Source of the DNA: Salipiger abyssi | GTDB lineage: Bacteria; Pseudomonadota; Alphaproteobacteria; Rhodobacterales; Rhodobacteraceae | Direction: 5' to 3' | DNA length: 64,000 bases | Assembly (NCBI RefSeq): GCF_001975705.1 | Contig: NZ_CP015093.1 | Coordinates: 1,922,001 to 1,986,000 of the forward strand | Shown: piece after piece, positions 16,440-31,400 of the stretch | Position numbering within the stretch: the first letter of the stretch is position 1 | Layout of the letters: each line of letters starts with the position of its first letter | The notes under the pieces: generated by a model | What the model saw: only the letters and a program-made list of their open reading frames with translations | What the model was told of the DNA's origin: nothing | Databases searched by the model: none | Position numbers and translations under genes: made by a program

Positions 16440-19400
16440 TCAGACGATCATTGTAATGTCGGTATGGGCGAGAAGCTCATCGTAAAACACGATCGTGGAG
16501 CTGCCGAATTCGATCAGCGTGTCGCTGCCATCATGCGTCAGCGTGTAGCCGCCGCCGCCAACCAGAATGACCTGATCCACCGAAGAGACGAAATCGAACA
16601 CCTGGTCGCGCCCGTCATTTGTACCGAACACGAAGGAATCGGCACCGGTCGCTCCGGCCGTCCTGTCACCGCCGAGATCGCCGAAGAGGACATCGTCGCC
16701 TTCGCCGCCGGTAACGGTGTCATTGCCCGCGCCGCCATAGACCCGGTCGTTGCCGTCGCCGCCCAGAAGGTCGTCGTCGCCGTCCTCGCCGCTGATACGG
16801 TCGTTATTGCCGCCGCCGTCGATACTGTCGTCACCCGCGCCGCCGCGGGCCGTGTCGTTGCCGGCTCCGCCCGCGATGGCGTCGTTGCCGCCTTCGCCCA
16901 AGAGCAGGTCGTCATCGCCGAGACCGTCGATCACATCGCGGCCCTGCGTGCCGACCAGCCGGTCCTCGCCCGCCGTGCCGGTGATGGTGACCACCCCCAC
17001 CGCGATATCGACGGTGGCCTGGGCAAGTCCGCCATTGCCGTCGGAGACCTGGTAGCTGAAGCTGTCCGGACCGACAAAGCCGGCATCCGGCGTATAGACG
17101 ATGACATCGTCGCTGCCATCGCCCGGCGTGCCGTTGTCGTCGATGACGGCACTGCCATTGGCCGGCTGAGCGAGCGACAGGATGGAGAGTGCATCGCCGT
17201 CGGGGTCGCTGTCATTGCCGAGCACCTGGATCGCGACCGCGGTCCCGGCGTCGGTCTCCACCGCATCGTTTGCCGCGTCGGGGGGCGTATTCCCGACCGG
17301 CAGGACATCGGCGGCGGAGACATTGGCGCCGTAGAAGGTGACCCGGGTCAACCCGTAGGTCATCACGGTGTTTTGGGTGGCCGGGTTGTAACTGAACACT
17401 GCCGTCGCAGGCCCGATGAGCTGGATGCGGTCGGCGCCCGGCGCGAAATCGAAGACCCGGTCCGCGCCATCATTCATGCCGAAGACAAGCACATCCGCGC
17501 CAATCGCTCCGGCCTCGCGATTGCCGCCCAGATCGGCATAGATAACGTCATTGCCGGTGCCACCAGTAATGGTGTCGTTGCCTTCGCCGCCATAGATGCG
17601 GTCGTCATCGGCACCGCCATCGATCACGTCGCCAGAAGCCAGACCATATATGCGGTCGTTGCCGGCAAGGCCCGAGATGGTGTCCTGCTCCGGTGTGCCG
17701 GTCAGCCGGTCGTTGCCGGGGGTGCCGACGATACCGACAGGGGCCGCACCGACCGTCACGGTCACCGTCGCGCTGTCGGTGAGGGCACCGTCGGAGATCG
17801 TGTAGGTGAAGCTGTCGATACCGGTGAAGCCGCCGGTCGCGGTGTAGACGAGACTGTCATCGGAGGCATCGCCCGGCGTTCCGTTGTCGTCGATCGCGAC
17901 TGTACCGTTCGTGGCGGTGCCGACGGCGATCAGCCCGATCGTGTCACCATCTGGGTCGCCGTCATTATCGAGAACATCGAAGCGCGTGGCGGTGCCCGTA
18001 ACGGCGGTGCCGCTGTCGCCGACTGCATCCGGCGCATCGTTCACCGGCGTCACCGTGACGGTGACGGTCGCCGTATCGCTGCCGCCATTGCCGTCCTCGA
18101 CCAGCATGTCGAAGCTGTCGGTTCCGTTGAAATCCGGATCGGGCGTGTAGATCACCTCACCTAGGGCGTTGACCGCCACCGAACCGTTCGCGGGCGCGCT
18201 GTGCACGCTGTAGGAGAGCGGGTCGCCGTCGACATCGGTGGCGTTGTCGAACGGTACGGATATCGCGGTATCCTCGGCGGTCGTCACCGGGATGTCGGCA
18301 TAGACCGGCGCGTCGTTCTCGCCGTTGATCGTGACGGTCACGGTGCCGGTATCGGTGGCGCCGTCTTCGTCTTCGATTGTGTAGGTAAAGCTGTCGGTGG
18401 CGCTCGCGCCCGCCGCCAGCGTTTCGAAGGCGCCGTTCGGATCGTAGACGAAATCGCCGGAACTGGTGAAGGTGATCGTCGCGCCCGAAGGCAGCAGGTT
18501 TGGCGTGTCAAAGAAGGCCGCATCGGACGAGGAGATACCGGCGTAACCCGTCATCGTGATCGTATCGAAGCCCGGGTCGCTGTCGTTGAGCAGCGGCGAT
18601 CCCAGATTTGCGGCGGGCCCGTCTTCCGAGACCGTGCCGCTGTCGGCCGCGGCCACCGGCGGCAGATTGCCGACCGTCACGGCAAAGCTGTCGGTTTCGG
18701 TCGAGTTCGCGGCGCCGGCGTTGTCGTCTACCGTCACCGTTACGGTATAGAGCCCGTCGTCGAGATAATCGTGTTGTATCTGCGGATCGGTGAGGCCGCT
18801 GTCGAAGCTTTCGGGGGCCGAACCGTCACCCCAGTCGACGGTAAAGCTGCGGGTCTGGGTGTCGGTATCGGTAAGGCTCAGCGTGCGGGTGAGGGTCTCG
18901 CCCTCGCTGATCGTTTCGTCCAGCCCGGCCTCGAGCCCGGGGGCATCATTGGCGATGTCGTTGTCGGTGATCGTCGCCTGACCGGTGGCCAGCAGCGTGC
19001 CCGACGAGTGGGCGCGCAGTTCTAGGAAGAAGCTCTCGTCACCCTCGACAAGCGCGTCGTCGATGATGCCTGTCGAGACCGTCGTAATCGTCTGGCCAGC
19101 GGCGAATGTGAAGGGCAGGAACAGTCCGCCAGTGTAATCGCTGCCTGCCAGCGCCGTGCCGTCGGTAAAGCCCACCGTCAACTGGTCGCTGGCCACGCTG
19201 GTGTCGCCAGTGCGCGTAATGGTAAAGGTGGCGGTGCCGTCGCCCTCGCCGATGGTAATGTCTGCGATCGAGAAGGCCGAGACCGGCGGAGCGACCTGGA
19301 TGGTTATGGTGCCCGTATCCGTCAGGGTGCCGTCCGAGACGATGTAACTGAGCGTTTCGGTGCCGGAGAAGCCCGCGTTAGGCGTAAAGGTGAACGTGCC

Positions 19401-22400
19401 GTCCGCAGCGACGCCGCTGACGGTTCCGTTCGCACCCGGCAGGATGGACGATACGGTCAGCGTATCCCCGTCCACGTCGGTATCGTTGGCCAGCGGGCCT
19501 GGAGCCGGGATCGTGATCGCCGTTTCGAAACCGGTGGAGAAGCTGTCATCCACGGCTACCGGCGCGTCGTTCACCGGGTTGATCTGGAGCGACACGGTTG
19601 CCTGATCGGTGCCGCCACTGCCATCGGACACTTCGTAGGTAAAGCTGTCGAACCCATTGAAATCGGGATCGGGATCGTAGCTGAAGCTGCCATCCGGGCT
19701 GAGGCTGAGCGTCCCGTGCGACGTGTCCGAGATGAGCGAGACGGTGAGGCTGTCGCCATCGGCATCCGCGTCGTTGGCGAGAACGCCGCCTGCCGCGTTG
19801 GCGCCGGAGAAGACATCTTCGTTCAGGACGTAGCTGTCATTCACCGCCACCGGCGCGTCATTCTCGGGTGTGACGGTAATCGAGACCGTGGCCGTATCGG
19901 TCCCGCCGCGCCCGTCCGAGACCTGATAGGTGAAGCTGTCGGAGCCGGCGAAATCGGTGTCCGGCGAATAGCTGAAGCTGCCGTCGCCATTGAAGGTCAG
20001 CGCCCCGTCGGAGGGGCCGCTCAGCAGGGTGTAGCTCAGCGATGCGTCGTCGACATCGCTGTCGTTCCCGCTGACATTGCCGGTGAGCGTGCCATCCTCG
20101 ACCACGGTTTCGCTGTCGTTCCCGGCGACCGGAGCGTCGTTCACCTCGGTGACCGTGATCGCGACGCTGGCGGTATCGGTTCCGCCCTGACCGTCGCTCA
20201 GCGTGTAGGTGAAACTGTCGCTGCCGGCGAAATTGCCAACCGGGGTATAGGTGATCGTGCCATCGGGATTGATCGCCGTGGTGCCGTGCGCCCCGTTGGA
20301 GACGGCTGCGACCGAGAGCGTTCCGCCATCGCTGTCGCTGTCATTGGCCAGCACGGAAATGTCGGTCGCGGTATCCTCGTCGGTCGTCGCGCTGTCATCC
20401 GTCGCGACCGGCGCCACGTTGGGCACGGGCAGTGCAAGAATGACATTGTCGAGCGTGCCGACATCGACACCGCTGCGGTACTCGCCCCGGATCTCGATGC
20501 TTTGCAGGTCGGCCAGCACCGCGTCGATTTGGGACTGCGATGCGACAGCACCGGATTCCGTGCCAACCCTCCAGTCGCTGCGGGTGTCGAGATAGGTGGT
20601 GAAACTCGTCCAGGCGGCATCCGCCTGCCCGATATCGAGCGCGATGGTCACCCCGCCGCCCGTGAGCAGCAGATCCGGCGCGGCGTTTGCCGATCCGTTG
20701 CCGCCGCCGCTGCTCAGGTCGAAGGTGAGGCTGCCGCCGGAATAGGCGCTGCGGTCGCCGAGGAAGGCACCCGGCGCGACCCAGTACCAGTAAGGGCCGG
20801 TGGCGAGGTCTGTGGCCTCGATATGCCCGTCGGGATTGCCCCCGGTTGCAACCCATTGCAGCCCGGTGACATCGCCCGTGACCGTCCATCCCTCGGTGTC
20901 GGTGTCGAAGGTCGAGACGACATCGGCCGGTGCCGCAACCGAGACACTGACCGTGGCGGTGGCGCTGTCGGTGCCGTCGCTGACCGTGTAGCTGAAACTG
21001 TCGGACCCGGAAAACCCGGTATCGGGCGTATAGACGATGCGGTCGTCGCTGCTGTCGCCCGGCGTGCCGTTGTCGTCGATGATGACGGTGCCGTTGCCGG
21101 CGGGGCCCGCCGCCGTCACCGAGAGCGCGTCGCCGTCAGCGTCGATATCGTTGCCGCCCGCGTCGATGGTCACCGGTGTTTGATAGATGGTCGCGGCGAA
21201 ATCATTGTTGGCGACCGGCGCGGTATTGCCCTGCACGTTCACGGTGACAGTCGCGGTATCGACGCCGCCATTGCCGTCGCTCACCGTGTAGGTAAAGCTG
21301 TCGCTGCCCGAGAACCCGCCATCAGGTGTATATATCACGCTGTCGTCGGTGGTATCGCCCGGCGTTGCGTTGTCGTTGATCGAAACGCTTCCGTTGCTCG
21401 CGGTGCCCACCGAGGCAAGGCCCGGAGTGTCCGTCTGGTCGGGGTCGTAATCGCCGGAAAGCACGAAGATCTCGACCGGTGTACCCGCATTGGTGAAGGC
21501 GGTCTCGTTGTCCGCCACGGGCGCGTCGTTCACGCCGGTGACGGTGACGGTGCCCTGCGCGCTGGCGGTGAGGCCGGAGCCGGACTCCTCGACCACATAG
21601 ATGAAGGAGATGTCGCGCGTCTGGCCCACGCCCAGCTCTTCGTACTGGCCGGCGGCGTTGAAGCTGAGGCTGCCGTCGCTGTCGATCTGAAGCACCCCGC
21701 CGCCTGACAGGGCCCGGGGCGCGCCGACATTGAGCGCGTCGCCATCGACCTGCACCACGGTCAGCGTATCGCCTTCGGGATCCGTGTCGGCGCCGTTGCC
21801 ATTGTCGGCAAAGACCGAGCCGGTGACAGCACTGTCCTCGTCGGTGGTAAAGGCGTCGTCCTGCGCCGAAACATTGTCGTCGGCGCCCGAGACATACACG
21901 GTGACCACCGCGGTGTCCGTGAGCCCCCCATCATCCTCGATCGTGTAGGTAAAGCTGTCGGTGGCGGAGCCGCCGCTGGCCAGCGCCTGAAGCGATGCCG
22001 AGCTGCTGGGATCGTAGACCAGATCGCCGCTCGCCGAGACGGTCACCGAGGCGCCGGAGGCCAGCGTTACGGTGTCGCCCGGCGTATAGGCAACGCCGTC
22101 GATCTCGGTGATGGTGAACGGATCGCCGCCGGGATCGCTGTCGCCCGTGAAGATATTGACGCCGGAGACGGCGGTGTCCTCGTCGGTGGAATAAGTCTCA
22201 TTGTCGGCGTTGGGCGCGGCGTTGTTCACGGTCACGGTAAAGCTGGTGTTCTCTACCGATCCCGCGCCGTCGTCGACGCTGAGCGTGACGGTATAGACGC
22301 CTTCGGATTCGTAGTGATTGCTGAGATAGGGCGCATGCGACGTGGTGTTGAAGCTTACATCCGCGTCGCCCTCGCCGTAGTTCACCGTCACCGCGTAGGT

Positions 22401-25400
22401 ATCGCCGTCGGGATCGGCAAAGCTCAGTTGCTGCGACAGCGTGCTGCCTTCGCCGATGCTCTGGTTGGGAACCGGGCCGAGACCCACGGGGTCGTTGACC
22501 GGGGTCACCGTGATGTTGCTGAGCGCGATGGCATTGGCGTAACCGCTGCCATCGGTGCCGGTCCAGCCGAAATCCGCGCTGCCGTTGAAATCCGGAACCG
22601 GGATATAGACCAGCGCGCCGGCATCGAGTTCGGCAACGGTGATTTCCTGGCCCGGTGTGACGGGCGAGCCCATATATTCCAGCGTTCCCACCGAGGGCAG
22701 CACGTCGATCCGGATCGCGACCATGGGATCGCCTTCCGGATCGGAGAAGCCGGCCTCGAACGTCGCGGCGTCGAGCACGAGGCTGACGTCTTCGGCGGTC
22801 GTCGCGGAGACGTTGGTCACGATCGGCGAGGTATTTGTGAAGACCTGGTAGAAGATGCCGTTGCCATCGCCATCGCCCGCGGCGCCATTGGTTTGCGAGG
22901 TGTAGCTGACCACAAAGCCGCCGGCGTCAAGCGCGGCGACCGAGGCCTCGTCCTGGTTGCTTTCGATGGCGGTGTTGACCAGCACGGGGCCGTCGATACG
23001 GTTTCCCGCCGCGTCGTACTGCTGGGCATAGACACCGTTGCCGTAGCCGTCGTCGGAGATATAGGTCACCACGAAGCCGCCATTCGACAGCCCGGTCACA
23101 TCCGGTGCGGTCTGGTAGCCGATGCGTTCGTCGTTGACGCGGAATTCCTGGCCGACCTCGGTGCCGCCGGCATCGAAGATCTGCGCAAAGATACCCTCGG
23201 TGCTGCCATCCGCGCCGTAGCTTTCCCAGGTGATGACAAAGCCGCCGCTGTTGAGCATCGCGATGGCGGGCAGCTGCTGCGCATTCTCGGTGTAGTCATT
23301 GACCGCGAACTCGGCGGCGACCGGCGCATAGCCCGAAGCCGCGTTGCCATAGATCCTCGCGAAGATACCGTCGCCCGAGCCATCGCCCGCGCTGCCCGAG
23401 CTGGCGGATTCCCACGAAACCGCAAAGCCGCCGCTGGCGAGCGCGGTGACAGAAGGCATCTCCTGTCCGCTCGCAACTTCGGTGTTCACCAGGGACTCGG
23501 TGCCGACCGGTGTGCCATCGGCCTGGAAGACCTGGGCAAAGACGTCATATCCGCTGCCGCCGGCGCCGGCGCCGGTGTTGTTGTAGCTGGCATAGGTCAC
23601 CACATAGTCGCCGTTGGACAATACGGTGACGCTGGCGTCGTACTGCGTCGAGTTGGTGTAGGTATTGACCTGCGTCTCGGTGCCGGCGGGGCTGCCATCC
23701 GAGGCATAGCGCTGCATAAAGACGCCGTTGCTGCTGCCGTCCTGCCCGTCGCTGTCGTGCCAGGTGACCACCCATCCGCCGGTGTCCAGCGCCGTGACCT
23801 CGGGCTCGTGCTTGTAGCCGGTGACATCGGTGTTCACGAGGAATTCGGTGTCGACCGGGTTGCCATTGGCGTCGAACCGCTGGCCAAAGATCGAATAGGT
23901 GCTGTCGGTACTGTCCCAGCCCTGCCAGACGATGACGAAACCGCCATCGTCGAGCCGTGCGACATCGCTTTCGGACTGATGGCTCGCGGTCGTTGTATTG
24001 GCCTGGCGTTCGCCCGCAAGCGGTGTCGCCCCATCGGTCTGCGGTGCGATATTGATCGTGACGAAGGCCGGGTCACTGGCACCGTCGTCGCCATCGCCAA
24101 CCTGCACCCGCACGATGCGGGTGCTTTCGGGCGCATCCGAGCTGTTGCGGTAGGTCAGATTCTCGATGAGCAGCTCGATCGCGGCGACGCTGGCATTGGC
24201 ATTGAACGTGATTTCGAACGGCGCGCCGGCCACGCCGCTTTCGGTGATCTGGCCGACCACGGTTCCGCCGACCGAGACAGCGCCGCCCGAGACGGTGATC
24301 CCCTGGGCCTGGCGCAGCCCCAGATTGTCCTGCGCGCTGTTGTCCGGCGGGGCGACCTGATGGTCATAGGCCAGGCTGTCGCGCACCATGTCGACACGCA
24401 GGAAGCCGCCATCGAAATCGCTGCTGTCGTTGTCCGACAGCGCGACGGCGGCATTCGCGTCGATCAACTGCGGCCCGATATTCAGCGCGAGTTCCGTCAT
24501 GGCGACCGCGTCGTTCAGCCCCTGGAGCACCGGACGCTCCTCGGGCGCGAACGCCGCCGGATCGCCGAGGATCCGCGAGAATACGCCATCTCCGCTGCCG
24601 TCACCGGCGGTGCCGGAGCTCGGCGAGGTCCATGCAAAGGCCAGCGCTCCGGAGGCGAGCAGGGCGACTGCCGGCTGCGTCTGCGAGCCGCTCGTTTCCT
24701 CGTTGACGAGAAGGCTGCCGTCGATGCGGTTGCCATTGGCGTCGAACTGCTGGGCGACGATGCCGTACCCGCTGGTGTCGAGCGCGGCGGAATTATCGCG
24801 GAAGGTGACCACAAAGCCGCCGTCGGCGGTGGCCGAGATCGCCGGCTCGTTCTGCGTGGAATTCACGTATTCATTGACCAGGAACGGAGCGGTCTGCACG
24901 TTTCCGGCCGCGTCATAGGTTGCGGCGTAGATCCCCCAGCCGTTTCCGTCCTGGCCGCCGCTCTCTGTCCAGGCAACGGCGAAGCCGCCGCCGCTCAGGG
25001 CCGCGAGCTGCGCGTCAGAGATCGTGCCCGCGCCACCGGTGCTTACAGTGAACTCGGTGCCGACGGGGGTTCCGGTGGCATCCAGTCGCTGCGCGTAGAG
25101 CGTGTCGCCGAGATTCCAGCCAACGACAAAGCCGCCGCCGGAAAGCGCGATGACCTCCGGATCGAGCACGCCGCCCAAGGTCGTGCTCACGGCGAATTCG
25201 CTTCCCAGCGCCGCGCCGGAGGCATCGAACAGCCGGGCCTCGATCTCGCTGGTCGAGTAATTCCGCCAGACCGCGATCAGCCCGCCGCCCGGCACCGCCG
25301 CCAGAGCGACGCTGTCCTGCCCGCCCGAGACGGTATCGTTCAGCCGGAATTCGGAGCCGACCGCCGCGCCTGTCGCATCGAAGCGCTGCGCGAAGGTGCC

Positions 25401-28400
25401 GTTCCCGTCTATGAGGCCGGTTCCCGACCACGCGACGACAAAGCCGCCATCGGAGAGCGCGACCACATCCGGCGCGACTTGCGACGCGGCAACCGTGGTA
25501 TTCACCACCAGTTCGGGTCCGATCGGCTGGCCCGAGGGATCCATCAGCTGGGCAATGATGCCGTAGTCGTTATCGCCGGGATTGTCCTGATTGTAGGATT
25601 GCCAGACCACCACATAGCTGCCGCCGGCGAGCCCGGCCACCGCCGGCGCGTTCTGTGTGTTGGCAGTAAAGCTGTTGACCTGTGCTTCGCCGCCGATCAT
25701 CTCGAACCCGTCGGTTTCCGGCGTGATGATCACCTCGAACGTCGTGTGTTCGAGCACGCCGCCGTCGCCGTCCGAGAGGGTGATCTCCACCTCGCGCAGA
25801 GCGCTGGGATCATTCGAGCTGTTGGCATATGTGAGCCCGCCGAGCAGGGTCTCGATACGCTCTGGCGTTGCCCCTGCGGTGAGAGCGATTTCCAGCCCCG
25901 CTCCGCTCTGGCCGTCGCGCAGCAGGTTGCCGACGACGATGCCGTCGACGCTGACGACGCCGCCAGAAACGGAAATGCCGCTGCCCTGAAGGCCGAACAC
26001 ATCCTGTGAGAAATCGTCGGGGCTGGCGAATTGCGCGGTCGCGGCATTGACGCGAACAACATGAACCATGAGGCGGCCGCCGTCGAAATCGACGCTGTCG
26101 CTGTCGGAGATCGCGATGGAGCCGGGCAGGAACAGCGCCGCCGCGCCGGCGTTGATCGCCGCTTCACCGAGGGTGACATCCGCAATCGGTGCGAGGTTCG
26201 GCGCGACACTCTGGGTTTCGGCGGGGTCGCCCATCAGGGTCAGGAACACCCCGTTGGCGGACCCGTCGCCGGCGCTGCCGCTGCTTGTGCTGGTATAGGC
26301 AATGGCGACGCGCCCGTCGCTCAGAGCGGCGATCGCGGGGTCGCTCTGGGTGCCGTCGGTGGCGGCGTTGACACGGGTGTTGCTGTCAATGCGGCTGCCG
26401 TCCGGGGCATAGCGCTGGGCGTAGACATTGTAGCTGCCGGTGCCGCGATAATCGCCGTCATAGAAGGTGACGATCCAACCGCCATCGGTGGTGCCGGTCA
26501 CATCGGCCTGGTACTGCGACGCCGGTTGCCAGTCGCTCACCTGCACCTCGCCGCCCACTGTGCTGCCGGTGGCAGAGAAGCGTTGCATGAAAACGCCGTC
26601 GCCGCTGCCGTCCGGGCTGTCCCAGACCACGACAAAGCCGCCGTCTGTGAGCGCGCCGGCGCTCGGATTGCGCTGGTGTCCGGTGGCGGTGGTGTTCACC
26701 ACCGTTTCGCCGCCCAGCGGGCTACCGCTGTTGTCGAAGCGCTGGAAAGCGATCCCGTCGCCGTCTCCGTCCACCCCGTTGCTCTCCCAGACTGCGACAA
26801 AGCCGCCACCGGACAGCGCCACGAGATCGACATCCTGCTGGCTGCCGGTGGTGAGACTGTTGAGGATCAGGTCGCCCGCGCCGAGCGGCGTACCGGTCGC
26901 GCTGAAGATGCGCGCGACGATGCCGTAACCATTGCCGTCGCCTGCGCTGCCAGAGGTCGCGGATTCCCAGGCTACGACGAAATTCCCGTTGGAGAGCGCG
27001 GTGACGCGCGGCAGCTGCTGTGTCGAGCTGGTCTGGACGTTTACCTGAAACTCGGCGCCGGGCACGCCGCTGGCGTCGTGGATCCGCGCCCAGATGCCCG
27101 AGCCGCTGTTGTCATTCGATTCCCAGACGGTCACCCAGCCGCCGGTGCCGAGCGCACTCACATGCGGGTCGCTCTGGCTGCCGGCGGTGGTTTCGTTCAC
27201 CAGCTCTTCGGGGCCGACCGGCTGGCCTTCGGCGTCATAGCGCTGCTGGTAAATCCCCCAGTCGTAGCCGCTGGCGCTGTCCTGATTGTAGCTCTGCCAT
27301 GTGACGACGAAGCCGCCATCGGCAAGCTCCGTGATGGCCGCGTTTTGCTGATCGCCGATGCTGAAGGCGTTGACCTGCGCCGCGTCGCCCAGCGGCTGCG
27401 CGCCCCCATCGTTCTCGCGCGTGATGTAGAGTTCGAAATCCGGCGATCCGGTGCTGGAATTCGCGGCGTCGCGCACCTCGATTTCCAGGTTCACCTGCTC
27501 GGGCGGGCCGTCGGAGCTGTTGGAATAGGTCAGCGCTTCGATCAGCGCGGTGATCGCGTCGGGGGTCGCCGCGGCGACCAGGTTCACCCGCAGATCGGCG
27601 CCCGACTGGCCGTTCGCGGTGGCGTCGATGTTGCCGATGACCACGCCGCCAAAGGTGATGTCGGTGCCGGAAATGCCGATCTGATTGGTGCCGGTTCCGA
27701 TATCGGCGACGCTCAGCGTTTCGAACGCTGTCGTGCCGCGCGTTGTGGTGCGATAGGAGATCTCGACATAACCGCCATCGAACCCGTTTCCGAGGTCATA
27801 GTTGAACTCGATCGAGGGATCGAGGCGCAGCCCGGCCTCGACCTGGCTTTCGGTGGCATAGGCGTCGTCGATCTCGGCAAGGCTGTTGCCAAGCGCAGGT
27901 GTGGCGCTTTCGATTTCGAGACGGATGCTTTCGCCGGCGCTGAGCCCGCCATCGCCGTCACTGATCCGCAGGCTGACCGAGCGGTCGACGCCGACAACCG
28001 GCGCCGTCGAGCTGTAGCCGAGGCGTTCGATGAGAATCTGTACGTTCGCGGCATTGGCATTGGCGTTGAGCGAGATCACCAGATCGGCGCCGTTCACGCC
28101 GTTGTCGGTGGCATCGACGGTGCCGATGACAGTGCCGTCATAGAGGATATCGCTGCCCGATACAGAGATGCCGCGCCCGGCGATGATGCTGAGCTGCGCA
28201 TCGGCTCCGGCCTGGTGATCGAGATAGCGCAGCGTGACCGCGCCACCATCGAAATCGGCGCTGTCGGCGTCGCTCAGCTCGACGGCGTTGTCGATCAACA
28301 TGGGCGAGGTCACGTCGGCCACGCCGAAATCGGCGATGGCATCGAGATTGTCGAGCACCGGTGCCAGGTTGGCAGGCTGGAAGCTGCTCTCCGGGCCAAA

Positions 28401-31400
28401 GACACGGGTGAAGATGCCGTAGCCGGAGCCATCGCCCGCGCTGCCGCTGTTGCTCGAGACCCAGGCCGCAGCGAGCCCGGCGTCGGTGCCATCGGATACC
28501 TCGGTCAAAACCGGGCCATACTGGGTGCTCGACGTCTCTTCGTTGAGTTGCAGCGGTCCGTCGCGGCGCGACCCGTCGGCGTTGTAGATCTGCGCGAAGG
28601 CGCCGCCGCCACTGGCGTCGTTGGCGCCGTCATAGCTGATTGCAAAGCCGCCATCGGACAGAGCCATGACGTCGATGCCGTATTCGTTGCCGTTCACATC
28701 CTCCGCCACGAGGAACTCGCCGCCGAGCGGGGTTCCGTCCGCGGCGAAGAGCCGGGCAAAGACGCCGTAGCCATAGCCGTCGAGCCCGCTCTGATCGGTC
28801 CAGACCGCAACGATGCGCCCGTCGCTCAGATAGGTCACCTGCGGCAGGTACTGCCTGCCTGCTGCGGTTTCGTTGAGCTGGAAGGCGCTGCCAATGGCGG
28901 CACCGCTGCCGTCGATACGCTGCGCATGGACATCGTTGGTCGTTTCGTCCTGCCAGGCGATGAGGATCTCGCCGGATGGGCCGGTCGCGATGGCGGGCAG
29001 CCGTTCGGTGCCGGCGGTCGAGGCGACGGAGAATTCCGCGCCGAGCGCGCTGCCGGATCCGTCGAAGAACTGAGCCTTGATATTGTAGCTGCCCGCCTCA
29101 TAGGACGCCCAGGCCACGATGAACCCGCCCGCGACCTGCGCTACGGCCGGCTGATACTGCGTCGAGCTGGTATTGGTCTCGACCTGGAATTCCGTTCCGC
29201 GCGGCGTGCCGTCATCGTTGAGGACCTGCGCCATGATTTCGCCGGCAGCGCTGCTGTCCGTGTCCCGCCACACCACGACAAAGCCGCCGCCATCGGCCGC
29301 CGCGATGGGCGCGATATCGGCATCCGATTGACTGGAGGCCGTCGTCGTATTGATCTGGAATTCCTCACCGAGCGCCTGGCCGGTGGCGTCGAAGCGCTGG
29401 GCGTAGACGCCGTCATCGTTGCTGCCGGCGTCCTGGTCATAAGAACTCCAGACCACGACGTAGTCGCCGGTGTTCAGAGTGGCGATCCCGGGCGCCGTCT
29501 GATTGCCATAGCTGAAGCTGTTGACCTGTTGCTCGGGCGCGGCTGCCGCAAAACCGTCGAGTTCGGGTGTCAGCGTGACACTGATATCGGTCGGGTTCGA
29601 AACACCGCCATCGCCGTCGGTCAGCATGACCCGCACCGTGCGGGTGGCTTCCGGGTCGTCGGAAGGATTGGCGTAGGTGACGTTTTGAAGCAGCGCTTCG
29701 ACGGCCTGCGGCGTGGCCGCGGCGGTCAGGTCCACCGTGAGCTGCACGCCGCTGGCGCTGACGGGCGCGATCGTGCCGATGACCGCGCCGCCATAGGTGA
29801 CGCTGTTGCCGGACACGCCGATCTGCCCTGCACCGGTGCCCTGATCGCGAATGCCGATCTGGTCCTGGCTGAAATCGTCGGGTGCGGAGAACTGGCTGCC
29901 AGCGCCGGCGATGTCGGCGACATAGACCGTCAGCCGTCCGCCGTCGAAATCGGCGCTGTCGGCGTCGCCGACATCGACGCCCTCGAACAGGAGCTGCGGG
30001 CCTGCGTTGACATCGGCTTCGGTCAGCGTGACGGCGTGCTCGGCAATGCTGATGCGCGGGTTGGCGTCGGCCGGAGGATAATGCGCCGGATCGCCCATGA
30101 TCTGCTGGAAAATGCCCGTACCGGAGCCATCCGTGCCGTTCTGGTCCTCAAAGACGACGATCACGTCACCATTGGCCAGCGTCGCCAGAGAGGGGTTTTC
30201 CTGCGTGCCTTGGGGAAGCTGGCTGACGCGGGTCTCGCCGTCGATCCGGTTGCCGGCGGCGTCATATGTCTGCATCAGCACGTCATAGCCGTTATATGCC
30301 GACGCGGTCGAGCTGAAGACGACAGAGAACCCGCCACCGGGCAGCGCCGTGATCTCGGGCTGGTACTGGTAGCTGCCGGTCAGTTCGTTGATCAGGAACT
30401 GCGTGCCGACCGGCGTTCCGTTGGCCGCAAAGATCTGTCCGTAGGTGCCCCAAAGACTGCCGTCGAGGCCGCTTTCATCGGTCCAGACCACGACAAACCC
30501 GCCGCCGGTCAGCCCGACGATGGCGGGAGCGTTCTGCTGGCCGGCAGTGGCACTGTTGACCGCGATCTCGGCCGAGACCGCCGCTCCGCTTGCGTCGAAG
30601 AGCCGGGCAAAGATCTCCCGCGTGGCGGTGCCCGTGTCGTCGCCGGACCAGGTGACGGCAAAGCCGCCGCCAGCCAGTGCCGCGATGTCGGGCGTGCTCT
30701 GGGCGTTTGCCGTCGTCGTGGAGACAAAGCTCTCGCCACCTATCGGGCTGCCCGAGGCATCGAAAAGGCGCAGCATCACATCGGTGCCGCTGCCGCTGTG
30801 GTTGGCGCTCCAGACAATCGCGAAGCTGCCATCGGCAAAGCTTTCCACGCGCGCCTCGGACTGCGTGCTGTAGGTGCTGGAGGGCACGGCGATTTCGCCA
30901 CCCACCCGGGCGCCCGATGCATCGAAGATCTGCGCGCGGACATAGCCTTCGCTGCCATTCGCCGCGTCGTACCATGTGGCCACGAAGCCGCCGGCATGGG
31001 CGCCGCCGGTGATCGCCGTCACATCGACCGCGGTCTGGCTGTTCAAAAGCTGCGTGGTGACGAGGAACTCCGGCCCGATAGCTGCCCCGTGGGAATCATA
31101 GCGCTGACCGATGATCCCGTAGTCGACCTGGATCCGGCTGTCCTGGCCATAGCTTTCCCACATGACCACCCAGCCGCCATCGCTCAGCGCGGCGACCGTC
31201 GGGTTGCGCTGGGTCGATGCGGTGTAGGTATTCACCTGCATTTCCGTTTCGAAAACCGGCGCAGTGGCATCGGTTTCGGGAAGGACCGTGACGTCGATCA
31301 CCGCGGCGTCGCTCGTGCCCCCATCGCCATCCTCGATCCGGATGGCCAGCAGTGTCTGCGCGATCGGATCGTCTGACGGGTTGGCGTAGGTCAGGTTCTC

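Noticed and set aside
16440..16990. Short tandem DNA repeats considered as a CRISPR-like array
   Set aside because: The periodicity is 27 bases and in frame, encoding RTX nonapeptides; there are no unique spacers between identical repeats.
22314..31376. Very long forward-strand open frames (over 1,200 and 1,700 codons) opposite the giant adhesin gene
   Set aside because: They are antisense shadows. The reverse gene is rich in GC-biased codons with few forward stops. Their translations are Arg/Gly/Ala-rich, lack any domain and lose the repeat periodicity seen on the reverse strand.
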